DNA from: Haemophilus seminalis
Lineage (GTDB): Bacteria; Pseudomonadota; Gammaproteobacteria; Enterobacterales; Pasteurellaceae
NCBI RefSeq assembly: GCF_006384255.1
Contig: NZ_VCED01000005.1
Location: forward strand, 62,001-126,000
DNA: 64,000 nt
Direction: 5' to 3'
Shown here: positions 8,351 to 16,163 of the stretch, one piece after another
How positions within the stretch are numbered: the first letter of the stretch is position 1
Layout: each line of letters starts with the position of its first letter
Notes under the pieces: model-generated
What the model saw: the letters and a program-made list of their open reading frames with translations, nothing else
What the model was told of the DNA's origin: nothing
Database searches by the model: none
Made by a program: the position numbers and the translations under genes

Positions 8351-9721
8351 TTAGTTTGTATTTGGCCAGCGGAATTTTTGCCACATTGCAATAATAAATG
8401 GACGAAGATTATTATGTGCGCTAATAATTTGTTCTGCGCAAATATTGTGCGCATAATTGTGTAGTACGCCATGTAATAAATTCAATGTTCCCACACCATC
8501 TTTCTTTGTAGCGCATTCATTGGTTAGAGCAGATAACTCTTTATCCTCTAAATGTTGATTTGCCTTGAAATACTGTGCGATGCCAAGAATCTTTTCTCTA
8601 AGTTTTGAATTCTCATCAGTTCTTTGAGTCTTAGAACCTTCATGAAATTGTATAGAGTTTCCAGATTTTAATAGAAAATAGTCACAACTTTGTTCAATTA
8701 GAGCACGTAGTAATGCTGCTGTTGCGTAGGGATGCTTTTCTATATCCATGGTATTAATTTCAGAATAAATTGATTGTATTTTACTTACGGGGATATCTAA
8801 ATCATAATCAATTAATTGTGCTGATTTACCTTTAGTCGTCCTAGTAGTTCTCTTTTGTATAGTATTTTTTTGTGAAATGGCACTGCCTGTAGGTGTTGTA
8901 GATGATATACCTGGAATTAATTCAATTTCTTTATCTAACCTGTTGCTTGGAATTTTTCCAATACTTTTTAGGTGTTGAATATAGTCTAGTCGATTCCTTT
9001 TATTTGAGCGGGACCCTATATTGTAATTTGGGTCATCAAAATCATTAAAATATTGGGTAATGATCGCAGTGAATTCTTCTTTTGTAATATTAATGAGGAT
9101 ATTGCGTTCTGTGACACCGGTGGTAATACCGAAAGCATCTCTTACCTCTGGAGTACTTAACATACGTGTTATTGTTGTAATCACTTTCTGAGATTTCTCA
9201 GGAGAAATTAAATTATTCTCTAATGAAAAATCAAGAATAGTCAATGCCGCAGCATGATCCGGTTTTCCATCAACGCTTTGATCAAATCGAGTTTTTTGTT
9301 CAGGGCTCCAAGGCTTTCTTGATGTATTTGAACTAGATGTATGCAAAGTAGATAACCAAGGTAGTGCCTCGTCCCTATTTGGAAATACATGAACGGGAAT
9401 TTTTGTGATTTGATTTTTTACTTTTCCTTGTAGAGTTGTAAAATATCTTTGGTACTTTTTAGGTGCCAAACACGGTTTATCTAATAGCTTTAAAGCACAA
9501 ACTCGACGATTACCTTCGACTACTAATTTTTTGTTATTTTCGGTGATAATCCCAACAAGATCTAATGGGTTCGTCATCCCCTTTTCAGCAATATCTTTCG
9601 CAAGATCTTTTACCTTCTCATTCTCAATGAGATAACTGATAATTGCTTTTTGATTTTCAATTGGGATATGTCTTGGATTTTTAGGGTCCAAATATAATGT
9701 TCTAATGCTTACGTTAGCCAT
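8351..9721 (-). CDS. ParB/Srx-like protein with helical C-terminal domain
   Basis: Residues 1-130 resemble the ParB/sulfiredoxin N-terminal fold: D-P-K-N-P-R-H near 12, G-M-T-N-P-L near 48, and V-V-E-G-N-R-R-V-C-A-L-K-L-L near 67-80 (the ParB E-G-x-R-R box). A lysine/threonine-rich linker near 290-310 precedes a helical domain with A-L-L-R-A-L-I-E-Q-S and L-H-N-Y-A-H-N, reminiscent of helical domains fused to ParB-like or DUF262 proteins in defence loci. AAGGAAAG precedes the ATG. It sits between cI and the adenine methylase, probably in the repressor-maintenance transcript. A partition role is unlikely; a nuclease or exclusion role is inference. Confidence 0.75.
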   Translation of the reverse strand: MANVSIRTLYLDPKNPRHIPIENQKAIISYLIENEKVKDLAKDIAEKGMTNPLDLVGIITENNKKLVVEGNRRVCALKLLDKPCLAPKKYQRYFTTLQGKVKNQITKIPVHVFPNRDEALPWLSTLHTSSSNTSRKPWSPEQKTRFDQSVDGKPDHAAALTILDFSLENNLISPEKSQKVITTITRMLSTPEVRDAFGITTGVTERNILINITKEEFTAIITQYFNDFDDPNYNIGSRSNKRNRLDYIQHLKSIGKIPSNRLDKEIELIPGISSTTPTGSAISQKNTIQKRTTRTTKGKSAQLIDYDLDIPVSKIQSIYSEINTMDIEKHPYATAALLRALIEQSCDYFLLKSGNSIQFHEGSKTQRTDENSKLREKILGIAQYFKANQHLEDKELSALTNECATKKDGVGTLNLLHGVLHNYAHNICAEQIISAHNNLRPFIIAMWQKFRWPNTN

Positions 9722-9778
9722 ATTCTTTCCTTAGGTCTTGGTTAGTTATTACAGATCAACAATATCCAGTGTTAGTTT

Positions 9779-10477
9779 CTATAGTAAAACTGAATACCAA
9801 AAGACTTTTCCAATGACTGATATATCTTGCATGTCAGCTATCTCATCCGGATGTTCTTCGCTGTTGTAACTACGTATTTTCACTTGTTCGTTTGGCATAT
9901 TGTAGAGTAGCTTTATGCGCAACAAGCCGCCGTGATTGATAGCGTATATCTTGCCGTCTCGGATTGTCTTATTGCCCAAATCAATTCCCACCGTTGTTCC
10001 ATCCGGAATAACCGGCTCCATTGAATTTCCATCTGCAATTACACATACCGCATTTTCGTACTGTACGCCTTGTTTACGTAGTGTTGCTTTGGAAAAACGT
10101 AATTTGAAGTTGTTATAGTCCATTATGTCATCAGCAAAGCCGTTTCCGGCAGCAAGCCTAATATCTTGATAAAACGGAACGGCATATTCATCGCTATTTA
10201 GTGGGGTATTGCGATCCCATAAGTCGAATGAGCCAACGTCTTTCACATTAGAAGTTAGTTGATTTTCTAAAGAATCGGCTGTGCCGTATTTCAAATGAGC
10301 GGGACTAACTCCAAAGTACTTCGCCATAGCTTCAATTTTCTTATCTCTCGGGGTTGCAGTGCCTAAAGTGTAACGTCTAGCCATTTCATAAGTTACGCCA
10401 ATAGCTTTTTGTAGATCCACAATATTTTTGCCTTGTTTAGCCATTAATTCATTAAGTCGGCTTGCTAAATCTGTCAT
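9779..10477 (-). CDS. cI: CI-type repressor with S24 peptidase domain
   Basis: This is the lysogeny repressor. The N-terminal helix-turn-helix spans about 5-65 (M-A-K-Q-G-K-N, then V-T-Y-E-M-A-R-R-Y). The LexA-like S24 domain covers the rest. The self-cleavage site is likely A110-G111, and the dyad is S152 (D-G-N-S-M-E-P) with K189 (L-L-R-I-K-L-L). RecA-stimulated cleavage is therefore expected. Start ATG at 10477 is preceded by AAAGGAG. It is divergent from cro across three operator sites, and heads a probable operon with the ParB-like and methylase genes. Confidence 0.94.
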   Translation of the reverse strand: MTDLASRLNELMAKQGKNIVDLQKAIGVTYEMARRYTLGTATPRDKKIEAMAKYFGVSPAHLKYGTADSLENQLTSNVKDVGSFDLWDRNTPLNSDEYAVPFYQDIRLAAGNGFADDIMDYNNFKLRFSKATLRKQGVQYENAVCVIADGNSMEPVIPDGTTVGIDLGNKTIRDGKIYAINHGGLLRIKLLYNMPNEQVKIRSYNSEEHPDEIADMQDISVIGKVFWYSVLL

Positions 10478-10493
10478 AGACGCTCCTTTAATT

Positions 10494-10573
10494 CTACTAA
10501 AGGTAGAAGATACAAAATTAAAATAGTTGATTCAATTCTATTTTTAGTAGTAGAATTACACTACTTTAAATAG
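10494..10573. promoter_or_regulatory. OR-like switch region between cI and cro
   Basis: Three related 13-bp dyads are present: CTACTAAAGGTAG (10494-10506), CTATTTTTAGTAG (10538-10550) and CTACTTTAAATAG (10561-10573). Rightward promoter: TTGATT (10527-10532), 18 bp, TAGAAT (10551-10556), with the middle operator in its spacer. Leftward maintenance promoter: TTGAAT (10535-10530), 17 bp, TATCTT (10512-10507), with the first operator at its start site. The two -35 boxes overlap, so the promoters are face to face as in lambda. Confidence 0.78.
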
Positions 10574-10588
10574 AGTGAAGAGGTTAAA

Positions 10589-10777
10589 ATGCTACCAATC
10601 GAAAAAGCTTATGAAATCGTGGGCGGTATTTCGGCTATGGCTCGACATTTCAATCTTACCCCTTGGGCTGTTTCCAAGTGGCGTGAAAAAGTACCTGCGG
10701 AACGTTGCGCAAAGATTGAAGAACTTACAGCTGGAAAAGTCAAGAAATCCGAATTACGTCCTGATTTATGGGATTAA
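10589..10777 (+). CDS. cro: Cro/YdaS-like repressor
   Basis: The 62-residue protein is the first rightward early gene. It has the Cro/YdaS helix-turn-helix (GGISAMARHFNLTPWAVSKW) followed by V-P-A-E-R-C-A-K-I-E, a pattern typical of this family. GAAGAGG precedes the ATG. It begins 15 bp after the last operator. The predicted role is to shut down the maintenance promoter and favour lytic growth. An overlapping frame in this stretch is not credible. Confidence 0.88.
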   Translation: MLPIEKAYEIVGGISAMARHFNLTPWAVSKWREKVPAERCAKIEELTAGKVKKSELRPDLWD

Positions 10778-10825
10778 TTTACCAACACCAACAGAAAAGA
10801 AAACCATAAAAACAAGGCAAAAATT

Positions 10826-11269
10826 ATGGAAATGAAGAAAGTTATTATCGAAATGATTGATCGGATCCCTGGGGGGAGAAGTGCGGTAGCAGGATTTCTA
10901 GGTTTTACCGAAAGTGAATTAAAGAATCGCCTTTATCAAATAAAAGGGCAACGATTCAAAAACGAAGAATTGATTGCACTGCAACTTGAGTATGGATGCA
11001 CTGATTTTATCGATGAGCTTTGCCGTACCGCTGGTGGTCGTTTTGTACCTGATGTGGCAGAGGATGAATTAGACAAGGTTGAGCTTGCTAATTTACAACT
11101 GCACGAGCTTTCGGCTCGTGGCTTGTTATTTGCTGTATTAGAAAAGGCTTTAGAAGACGGTGAAATCACTTCACAAGAAGAAGACAAAATCCGTCAAGCA
11201 TTGAGTAAACATTTGGCAGCAACACAACATTCAGTTGAACTTGCGATTTCTTTGTATAAGCCACAATGA
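10826..11269 (+). CDS. YmfL/CII-type regulator
   Basis: The 147-residue protein has an N-terminal DNA-binding region (G-G-R-S-A-V-A-G-F-L-G, then L-K-N-R-L-Y-Q-I-K-G-Q-R-F) like the YmfL family of e14 and many lambdoid phages. A helical C-terminal part follows. It occupies the lambda cII position directly after cro. By analogy it activates or modulates early lysogeny promoters; that is inference. A short spacer with AAGGCAAAAATT precedes the start. Confidence 0.72.
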   Translation: MEMKKVIIEMIDRIPGGRSAVAGFLGFTESELKNRLYQIKGQRFKNEELIALQLEYGCTDFIDELCRTAGGRFVPDVAEDELDKVELANLQLHELSARGLLFAVLEKALEDGEITSQEEDKIRQALSKHLAATQHSVELAISLYKPQ

Positions 11270-11280
11270 AGAGCTAAGGA

Positions 11281-11712
11281 TCATTTTTGATTTTTCTTAA
11301 AAAATTTATCTAGCACAACAGGCAGAAGAATAAGGCTCCAAAAGAAAAATGACAATTTGAGTACAAAGTAAGGCCAACTTGACTCAGTTAGCAAAAATTT
11401 AAAACCAAACTCAATAAGTTCTTCTTTACTAAATGAACCAAGTGTAGTTAGAACGGCAATGCACATCATTGATGGAATGTAGGCGTAGTTATCTAAAGTT
11501 TGTTGATATTTCCTTACTCCCCATTTGTGCAATAAAACTAATCCCAGAGGGATGCCGTTTACAAGTATTCCAATGAGCCAATACGGAATATCACTTCCAA
11601 TAATTAGCCGTGGAAGTAATAGAAAGACAATAAAACATAACCCGACGAATAAATCACGGAATGTAACAAAGGACATAAAAAGAATGAGTAAATTGAAAAG
11701 TAGATTGCGCAT
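11281..11712 (-). CDS. Integral membrane protein, reverse-strand moron candidate
   Basis: The 143 residues contain about four hydrophobic helices (near 3-35, 45-63, 82-95 and 112-135) and a lysine-rich end (F-F-K-K-N-Q-K). It lies against the direction of the early operon, immediately after the CII-like gene, which suits an accessory gene. There is no good ribosome site before the ATG at 11712. Its first 29 bp overlap the small opposite-strand gene at 11684. Function unknown; a membrane exclusion role is only a guess. Confidence 0.58.
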   Translation of the reverse strand: MRNLLFNLLILFMSFVTFRDLFVGLCFIVFLLLPRLIIGSDIPYWLIGILVNGIPLGLVLLHKWGVRKYQQTLDNYAYIPSMMCIAVLTTLGSFSKEELIEFGFKFLLTESSWPYFVLKLSFFFWSLILLPVVLDKFFKKNQK

Positions 11713-11797
11713 TATTGCACAAATCTGGCGAGAGGATAGCGAGTTTCGTTACTTTACGGCGATTGCCATTCTTTTTGTGGTTGTGAGTTTTTTTTAA
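11684..11797 (+). CDS. Small single-span membrane protein (37 aa)
   Basis: The product reads MSKLKSRLRIIAQIWREDSE, then a charged-to-hydrophobic switch ending in a 13-residue membrane span (A-I-A-I-L-F-V-V-V-S-F-F). AAAGGACATAAAAAG provides a ribosome site for this internal ATG; a longer upstream extension has no support. It is in the direction of the early operon. Unrecognised family. Confidence 0.5.
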   Translation: MSKLKSRLRIIAQIWREDSEFRYFTAIAILFVVVSFF

Positions 11798-11803
11798 TAA
11801 AAA

Positions 11804-11826
11804 AGCCACGAGGAGATTTCGTGGCT
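11804..11826 (-). terminator. Hairpin upstream of the Rha gene
   Basis: A 7-bp stem, GCCACGA/TCGTGGC (11805-11825), has its T-tract on the minus-strand side (TTTTTT). As a terminator it would stop leftward transcription; for the rightward early transcript it could act as a pause or processing hairpin. Confidence 0.5.
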
Positions 11827-11847
11827 AATTCATTAAGGAACATACAG

Positions 11848-12522
11848 ATGAACCAATTATTAACGATTACGAAAGAAAACACAAGTACTTTGACGATGAG
11901 TAGTCGTGAAATTGCGGAGTTAATCAATAAAAACCACAGCGATCTGTGTCGTTTAATCGAAAGACTTATCGCAAAAGAGGTGATTGGGGGGTATCAGCCA
12001 ATGGCTTACACCCATCCACAGAACGGTCAGACTTATTATGAGTACCATCTAAGCAAACGAGATAGTTTAATTGTTGTTGCTCAGAATTGTCCTGAATTTA
12101 CTGCGGCAATCGTTGATCGCTGGCAAGCGTTGGAAAATCAACAAAAACCAACCGCACTTATTCCGCAATCTTTTTCTGAGGCGTTGATGTTAGCCGCTCA
12201 ATTACAAGCAGAAAAAGAGCGTAATGCGCCTAAAGTCGCTTTTGTTGATCACTATGTGGAAGTAGGGACGAGTAAATCATTTCGTGAGACGGCGAAGATT
12301 TTAAAAATGCCTGAGCGTGCATTGGTCAATCGCTTGGTGGAAGATAAATATTTGTATCGTCAATCAGGCGTGCTTTTGCCTTATCAATCAGCGCACACCA
12401 AAGATCTTTTTACGGTTAAAACAGGTACCGCTGAACACGGTCACAATTACACACAGACACGCGTCACAAGCAAAGGCATTGAATTTATTGCGTCACGTTA
12501 TGCTTCGGAGTTGATGCTATGA
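11848..12522 (+). CDS. Rha/KilAC-type antirepressor or regulator
   Basis: This early DNA-binding regulatory protein has an N-terminal Rha-like domain (about 1-95; S-S-R-E-I-A-E-L-I-N-K-N-H, then Y-H-L-S-K-R-D-S-L). The C-terminal KilAC domain has F-R-E-T-A-K-I-L-K-M-P-E-R-A-L-V-N-R-L-V-E-D-K-Y-L-Y-R, followed by T-x-V-T-S-K-G-I-E-F-I. I chose the ATG at 11848, preceded by AAGGAAC. It overlaps the replication gene by 4 bp (ATGA). Confidence 0.82.
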   Translation: MNQLLTITKENTSTLTMSSREIAELINKNHSDLCRLIERLIAKEVIGGYQPMAYTHPQNGQTYYEYHLSKRDSLIVVAQNCPEFTAAIVDRWQALENQQKPTALIPQSFSEALMLAAQLQAEKERNAPKVAFVDHYVEVGTSKSFRETAKILKMPERALVNRLVEDKYLYRQSGVLLPYQSAHTKDLFTVKTGTAEHGHNYTQTRVTSKGIEFIASRYASELML

Positions 12523-13379
12523 GTCGATTTATTCCAAATTCTTTTCAAATACCAAATTCTGTTATTGATGAATTACTAGCAAAACTCACTTGCGCAGAAC
12601 TTAAATGTTATTTGTATGTTGTACGCAAAACTAAGGGGTGGAATAAAGACTCAGACAACATTTCAGTAAGTCAATTTATGGAAGTGACAGGGTTAAGCAA
12701 TCGTTCTGTGATTACTGCTTGTGAAAGTCTTGTTCAAATGGGTTTACTTGAGCGTTCAGGCGGTGAACGCAAATTGAATACTTATTCAGTAAAAGCATTT
12801 GAGATTTCACAAACTGGTGAAAAAAGTTCATCAGAACAATCTGGTGAAAATTTTTCACAAACTGGTGAAAAAAGTTCATCAGAACAATCTGGTGAAAATT
12901 TTTCACAAACTGGTGAAAAAAGTTCATCAGATCTGGTGAAAAAAGTTCACACACAAAATAACAATAAAAACACTATACAAAATCACCCCCCTATATCCCC
13001 CCAAGGGGAATCGGCTACGCCTGCAAATGGGAAAATCAACGCAGAAAATATTCCTTTGCCGGATTATGTCGATCGTGAGACATGGATCGCTTATTGCCGA
13101 ATGCGTAAAGCCAAGCGGGCGGAAATTAAAACTGAAGATACGATTAAGCGATGTTTGCGAGACTTGGAAAAACTCTGTGGGAGAAGTCCTGATTTGGCTA
13201 GGGCGATTTTGGATCAATCTATCGCCAATACCTACACAGGATTATTTGCTCTGAAGTCCTTACCTAATCAAACGGTAAACTCAAGTGCAAGCAATGACCC
13301 TTTCGCCGATAACGGCACATGGGGCGTGGGAAGAAAATTAAACGTCGATCCAAGTTTAATTCCGGAGTATTTACGATGA
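12519..13379 (+). CDS. O: Lambda O-like replication initiator
   Basis: The N-terminal domain (about 1-95) resembles the phage replication protein O winged helix (I-P-N-S-V-I-D-E-L-L near 12; G-L-S-N-R-S-V near 53; M-G-L-L-E-R near 71). It is followed by a repetitive linker in which a 16-residue unit rich in S, E, Q, T and G is repeated about 2.6 times. The C-terminal domain contains W-I-A-Y-C-R-M-R. The DNA encoding the linker is a set of iterons, as in lambda O. It overlaps its upstream and downstream partners by 4 bp each. Confidence 0.88.
   Translation: MSRFIPNSFQIPNSVIDELLAKLTCAELKCYLYVVRKTKGWNKDSDNISVSQFMEVTGLSNRSVITACESLVQMGLLERSGGERKLNTYSVKAFEISQTGEKSSSEQSGENFSQTGEKSSSEQSGENFSQTGEKSSSDLVKKVHTQNNNKNTIQNHPPISPQGESATPANGKINAENIPLPDYVDRETWIAYCRMRKAKRAEIKTEDTIKRCLRDLEKLCGRSPDLARAILDQSIANTYTGLFALKSLPNQTVNSSASNDPFADNGTWGVGRKLNVDPSLIPEYLR
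12805..12945 (+). repeat. Iteron array, candidate replication origin
   Basis: CTGGTGAAAA occurs six times at 12814, 12841, 12862, 12889, 12910 and 12933. Most of it lies in two full 48-bp tandem units, with TTTCAC making partial dyads with GGTGAAA. The array is inside the O gene and is followed by an AT-rich stretch, like lambda ori. It also encodes the Ser/Glu-rich linker. Confidence 0.72.
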
Positions 13380-14011
13380 ACGCAATCACACCAACTCAGA
13401 AAAGTGCGGTCGAAAAATCCGATGTTTCCAGCAATGCAACGGAATTAATTGACCGGATGTTTACCCGCTTGAAGTCGCTTTTCCCCGCTTGGAAACAAGC
13501 ATTTGACAGCATTGAGACTTACAACGAAACCAAGCAAGTGTGGCTTGAAGAATTGATCAAAGCGGATGTGATGACCCCATTGGCATTAAAACGAGGATTG
13601 GATCGTGCAGCAGGTTCTGAAAGTCCATTTTTCCCAAGTGTCGGACAATTTATTGCTTGGTGCAGTGAAGACTATCACGGATTGGGTTTACCGAACGAAG
13701 CGGAATTATACCAACGTTATAACACTTTCTTAGGTTATGCCCGATTCAATCTGAATGAATTTCAATATCGTTCAAAAGTGGAATTTTGGTTGCTTAAAAA
13801 TCTGTACGAAAAGTGCAAGAAAAAATCGGAAGAGGACACGTTGAAAGCTATTCCGAAATTACTCACAGAAGCGGCAGAAAAAGTGCGGTCGAATTTTCCT
13901 TTTGAGGATATTCCAAAGATGATTCCAGCAAAACCAAGTTTTTACGATAAAGCTAAGGCTGATAAGGCGCGCGATAGCTTGATGGCGATGATGAAAGGAG
14001 CATTGCAATGA
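13376..14011 (+). CDS. P: Lambda P-like helicase loader
   Basis: The 211-residue product from the ATG at 13376 overlaps the stop of O (ATGA). Features resemble phage replication protein P: a central F-P-A-W-K-Q-A-F, then L-A-L-K-R-G-L-D-R-A and F-F-P-S-V-G-Q-F-I-A-W-C. The role would be to bring host DnaB to the O-bound origin. The upstream CCGGAG serves as ribosome site, so a longer start at 13319 is not needed. Confidence 0.87.
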   Translation: MNAITPTQKSAVEKSDVSSNATELIDRMFTRLKSLFPAWKQAFDSIETYNETKQVWLEELIKADVMTPLALKRGLDRAAGSESPFFPSVGQFIAWCSEDYHGLGLPNEAELYQRYNTFLGYARFNLNEFQYRSKVEFWLLKNLYEKCKKKSEEDTLKAIPKLLTEAAEKVRSNFPFEDIPKMIPAKPSFYDKAKADKARDSLMAMMKGALQ

Positions 14012-14589
14012 CAGAACAACAATTTGATAAAAATACATGGCAAACACCAGACTATGTTTTTGAATGGCTATCTCAACGTTTCGGATGGATCGATCTTGAT
14101 GGTTGCGCAACAGCAAACAACGCCTTGACATGTCACTATATCGGCGAACCTAACTCAGACAATGATGAGCATCAATCAATCGCAGATGACTTTCTAATGC
14201 CGATTGAGCAAATGTTAGATGTATTGTTGGATGAAGTCGCGGAACGTTGTTCGGCTCCGTTAAGAATTTATGTGAACCCGCCTTATTCCAACGTTACACC
14301 ATATCTACAACGCGCAAAAGAATTATGTGATGCCGGTTATTTAGTCGTGATGTTACTCAACAATGACAAATCTACTCAATGGTATCAAAACCACATTCAA
14401 GGCGTGGCAAATGAAGTGATTGATATCACAGGTGGTCGAATTGCATTTATCAACCCTGTAACAGGAAAAGAAATTAAGGGGAATAGCAAAGGGCAAATGG
14501 TCGTAGTCTTTGATCCAACAATGGAAGATTTTGTCACACGTTCAATTAGCCTTGATTTTATTAAAAAGGTTGGTGGGTATAGTAAATGA
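14008..14589 (+). CDS. Phage N6-adenine methyltransferase (Dam-like)
   Basis: The 193 residues match the phage DNA N-6-adenine-methyltransferase family. They include W-Q-T-P-D-Y-V-F-E-W-L near 11-21, L-D-G-C-A-T near 30 and catalytic N-P-P-Y-S near 90, then a C-terminal G-R-I-A-F and K-G-Q-M-V-V-V-F. It overlaps P by 4 bp and the next methylase by 4 bp, so it belongs to the early replication operon. Methylation may protect newly made phage DNA; this is inference. Confidence 0.88.
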   Translation: MTEQQFDKNTWQTPDYVFEWLSQRFGWIDLDGCATANNALTCHYIGEPNSDNDEHQSIADDFLMPIEQMLDVLLDEVAERCSAPLRIYVNPPYSNVTPYLQRAKELCDAGYLVVMLLNNDKSTQWYQNHIQGVANEVIDITGGRIAFINPVTGKEIKGNSKGQMVVVFDPTMEDFVTRSISLDFIKKVGGYSK

Positions 14590-15509
14590 GTTTTGAAGAG
14601 CATAACAATCGAAAGAAAGCGAACAAATTTGCTGAATATATTACGGGTGAATCTCTGCGCCGATATTTGGCTGGGAAAGTCGAGAAATACTTAGGTAAAA
14701 ATCCAAGCGTTTTTGATGGTGCAGCAGGCAGCGGACAGCTTGAGCAATTTATTCAACCAAGCAAGTTTATTGCAGTAGAAATTCAAGCGGAATCATGCGC
14801 GGCATTAGCCAATAATTATCCAGATGCTGAAATTCATAATACGAGTTTTTTCTTGTATCAAAGTGAGCCAAAAAGTGATTGTGTTGTAATGAACCCGCCA
14901 TTCTCACTTAAATTTAAAGAACTTGCCGAAGAAGAAAAGACCGCTATTCAAGCAGATTTTCCGTGGAAAAAATCAGGTGTACTTGATGATGTTTTTATGC
15001 TGAAAGGATTAGCCAATGCGCATCGTTTTGGGTTTTTCATTATGTTCCCAGGTATTGCCTATCGAAACACCGAAAAAACACTCCGTGAAGTTATTGGGAA
15101 TCAATTAGTCGAGTTGAATTTGATTCAAAATGCCTTTGAAGATACGCCAATTTCAGTGCTTTTCTTAGTGGTTGATAAAACCAAGTCGAATAACAAAACA
15201 TACCGTGAATTGTATGACTGTGCCACGAATAAAATAATTAACGCTGATGAATGGTTAATTAATTCTGATAAATGGGACACGGTTTCACCGCCAGAGCTGC
15301 CAAAAGAAAAAGTAGATCCAATGAAATTAGAGTTGATCTCGCAAGCTCAATTAAAAGAGCAAATTCGCGCTCAAATTCAATTTAGCGGTATGGTATTTGA
15401 TTTAGAAGGCTGGCCACGTGAAGAATTTGAAAAATTCTGCGATGAAGTCTGTGCATTGATTCAGGAAGAGAAAAAATTAAATCGATTTTTATTTGGCTGG
15501 GGCGAATGA
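14586..15509 (+). CDS. Class I N6-DNA methyltransferase
   Basis: The SAM-binding motif F-D-G-A-A-G-S-G-Q-L-E lies near 43-53, followed by V-E-I-Q (acidic motif II) and catalytic N-P-P-F near 102-105. The C-terminal part (about 215-307) is charged and helical and may recognise DNA. The family resembles stand-alone phage N-6 methylases. Start ATG overlaps the previous stop. This is the third adenine methylase in the prophage. Confidence 0.83.
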   Translation: MSFEEHNNRKKANKFAEYITGESLRRYLAGKVEKYLGKNPSVFDGAAGSGQLEQFIQPSKFIAVEIQAESCAALANNYPDAEIHNTSFFLYQSEPKSDCVVMNPPFSLKFKELAEEEKTAIQADFPWKKSGVLDDVFMLKGLANAHRFGFFIMFPGIAYRNTEKTLREVIGNQLVELNLIQNAFEDTPISVLFLVVDKTKSNNKTYRELYDCATNKIINADEWLINSDKWDTVSPPELPKEKVDPMKLELISQAQLKEQIRAQIQFSGMVFDLEGWPREEFEKFCDEVCALIQEEKKLNRFLFGWGE

Positions 15510-15513
15510 TGTT

Positions 15514-15939
15514 ATGAGCCAATACAAACCTTTCTTTTTACGCGATCAACGCATTAAAAATAATTGTTTGGATTTAATCAAAGAACTGCCAATAGACGAT
15601 AAAAAACCGTTGGTAGTCAAAATCCAACCAATAACACGAAACCTTGAGCAAAACGCCAAGTTTCACGCTATGTGCCAAGATGTCGCAAATCAGGCGGAAT
15701 TTATGGGGCGTAAGCTCACAATGGAGCAATGGAAAGTCTTATTTATTTCGGGCCACGCAATCGCCACAAATCAAAAAGCAGATGTTGTGCCAGGTCTTGA
15801 GGGCGAATTTGTGAATATCCGTGAAAGTTCGGCTCAAATGAGCGTTAGCAGAATGGCGAGCCTTATTGAGTATGTCACAGCTTATGGTGTGGCGAACGGG
15901 GTTAAATTTAACGATAAATGGGGATTTTTCGGACGATGA
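15514..15939 (+). CDS. ninB: NinB-like recombination protein
   Basis: The 141-residue protein resembles lambda NinB (Orf), which helps RecA-type recombination by modulating ssDNA-binding protein. Visible signatures are V-K-I-Q-P-I-T-R-N-L-E-Q-N-A-K-F-H-A-M, followed by W-K-V-L-F-I-S-G-H and S-A-Q-M-S-V-S-R-M. The ATG at 15514 gives the normal family N-terminus. It is part of the Nin-like block with NinG. Confidence 0.88.
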   Translation: MSQYKPFFLRDQRIKNNCLDLIKELPIDDKKPLVVKIQPITRNLEQNAKFHAMCQDVANQAEFMGRKLTMEQWKVLFISGHAIATNQKADVVPGLEGEFVNIRESSAQMSVSRMASLIEYVTAYGVANGVKFNDKWGFFGR

Positions 15940-15953
15940 TTGAGGTAGGAATT

Positions 15954-16163
15954 ATGATTTTATTTTTGATTGCATTTTCGGCTATGTTGTTTTTTCTTTT
16001 CGACGAGCCCCTTGCTGCCACCCTTGTCTTGTGTGGAGCTTGTTGGCTTTCTGGTTGGTATTTTGCTCATAGCACGGTTGCAACAGAGTGCGAGAGATTA
16101 GGAAAGTTTTACGTTGGCAAAAACGTTTATCAATGCTCAAAAATCGAGAGCAAGGATGAGTGA
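15954..16163 (+). CDS. Small two-helix membrane protein (69 aa)
   Basis: The product has two hydrophobic segments (MILFLIAFSAMLFFLFDEP, then A-T-L-V-L-C-G-A-C-W-L-S-G-W-Y-F) and a polar tail. AGGTAGGA lies five to seven bases upstream of the ATG at 15954. A second ATG at 15936 overlaps the ninB stop and would add six residues. It sits between ninB and ninG. No family recognised. Confidence 0.6.
   Translation: MILFLIAFSAMLFFLFDEPLAATLVLCGACWLSGWYFAHSTVATECERLGKFYVGKNVYQCSKIESKDE

Noticed and set aside
8351-9721. Plasmid-type ParB partition gene
   Set aside because: There is no parA neighbour or parS-like array, and the prophage is integrated; the C-terminal domain is unlike partition ParB.
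12805-12945. CRISPR-like array in the O gene
   Set aside because: The unit is a perfect 48-bp tandem repeat without unique spacers, is in frame inside a coding sequence, and matches lambda-type iterons.
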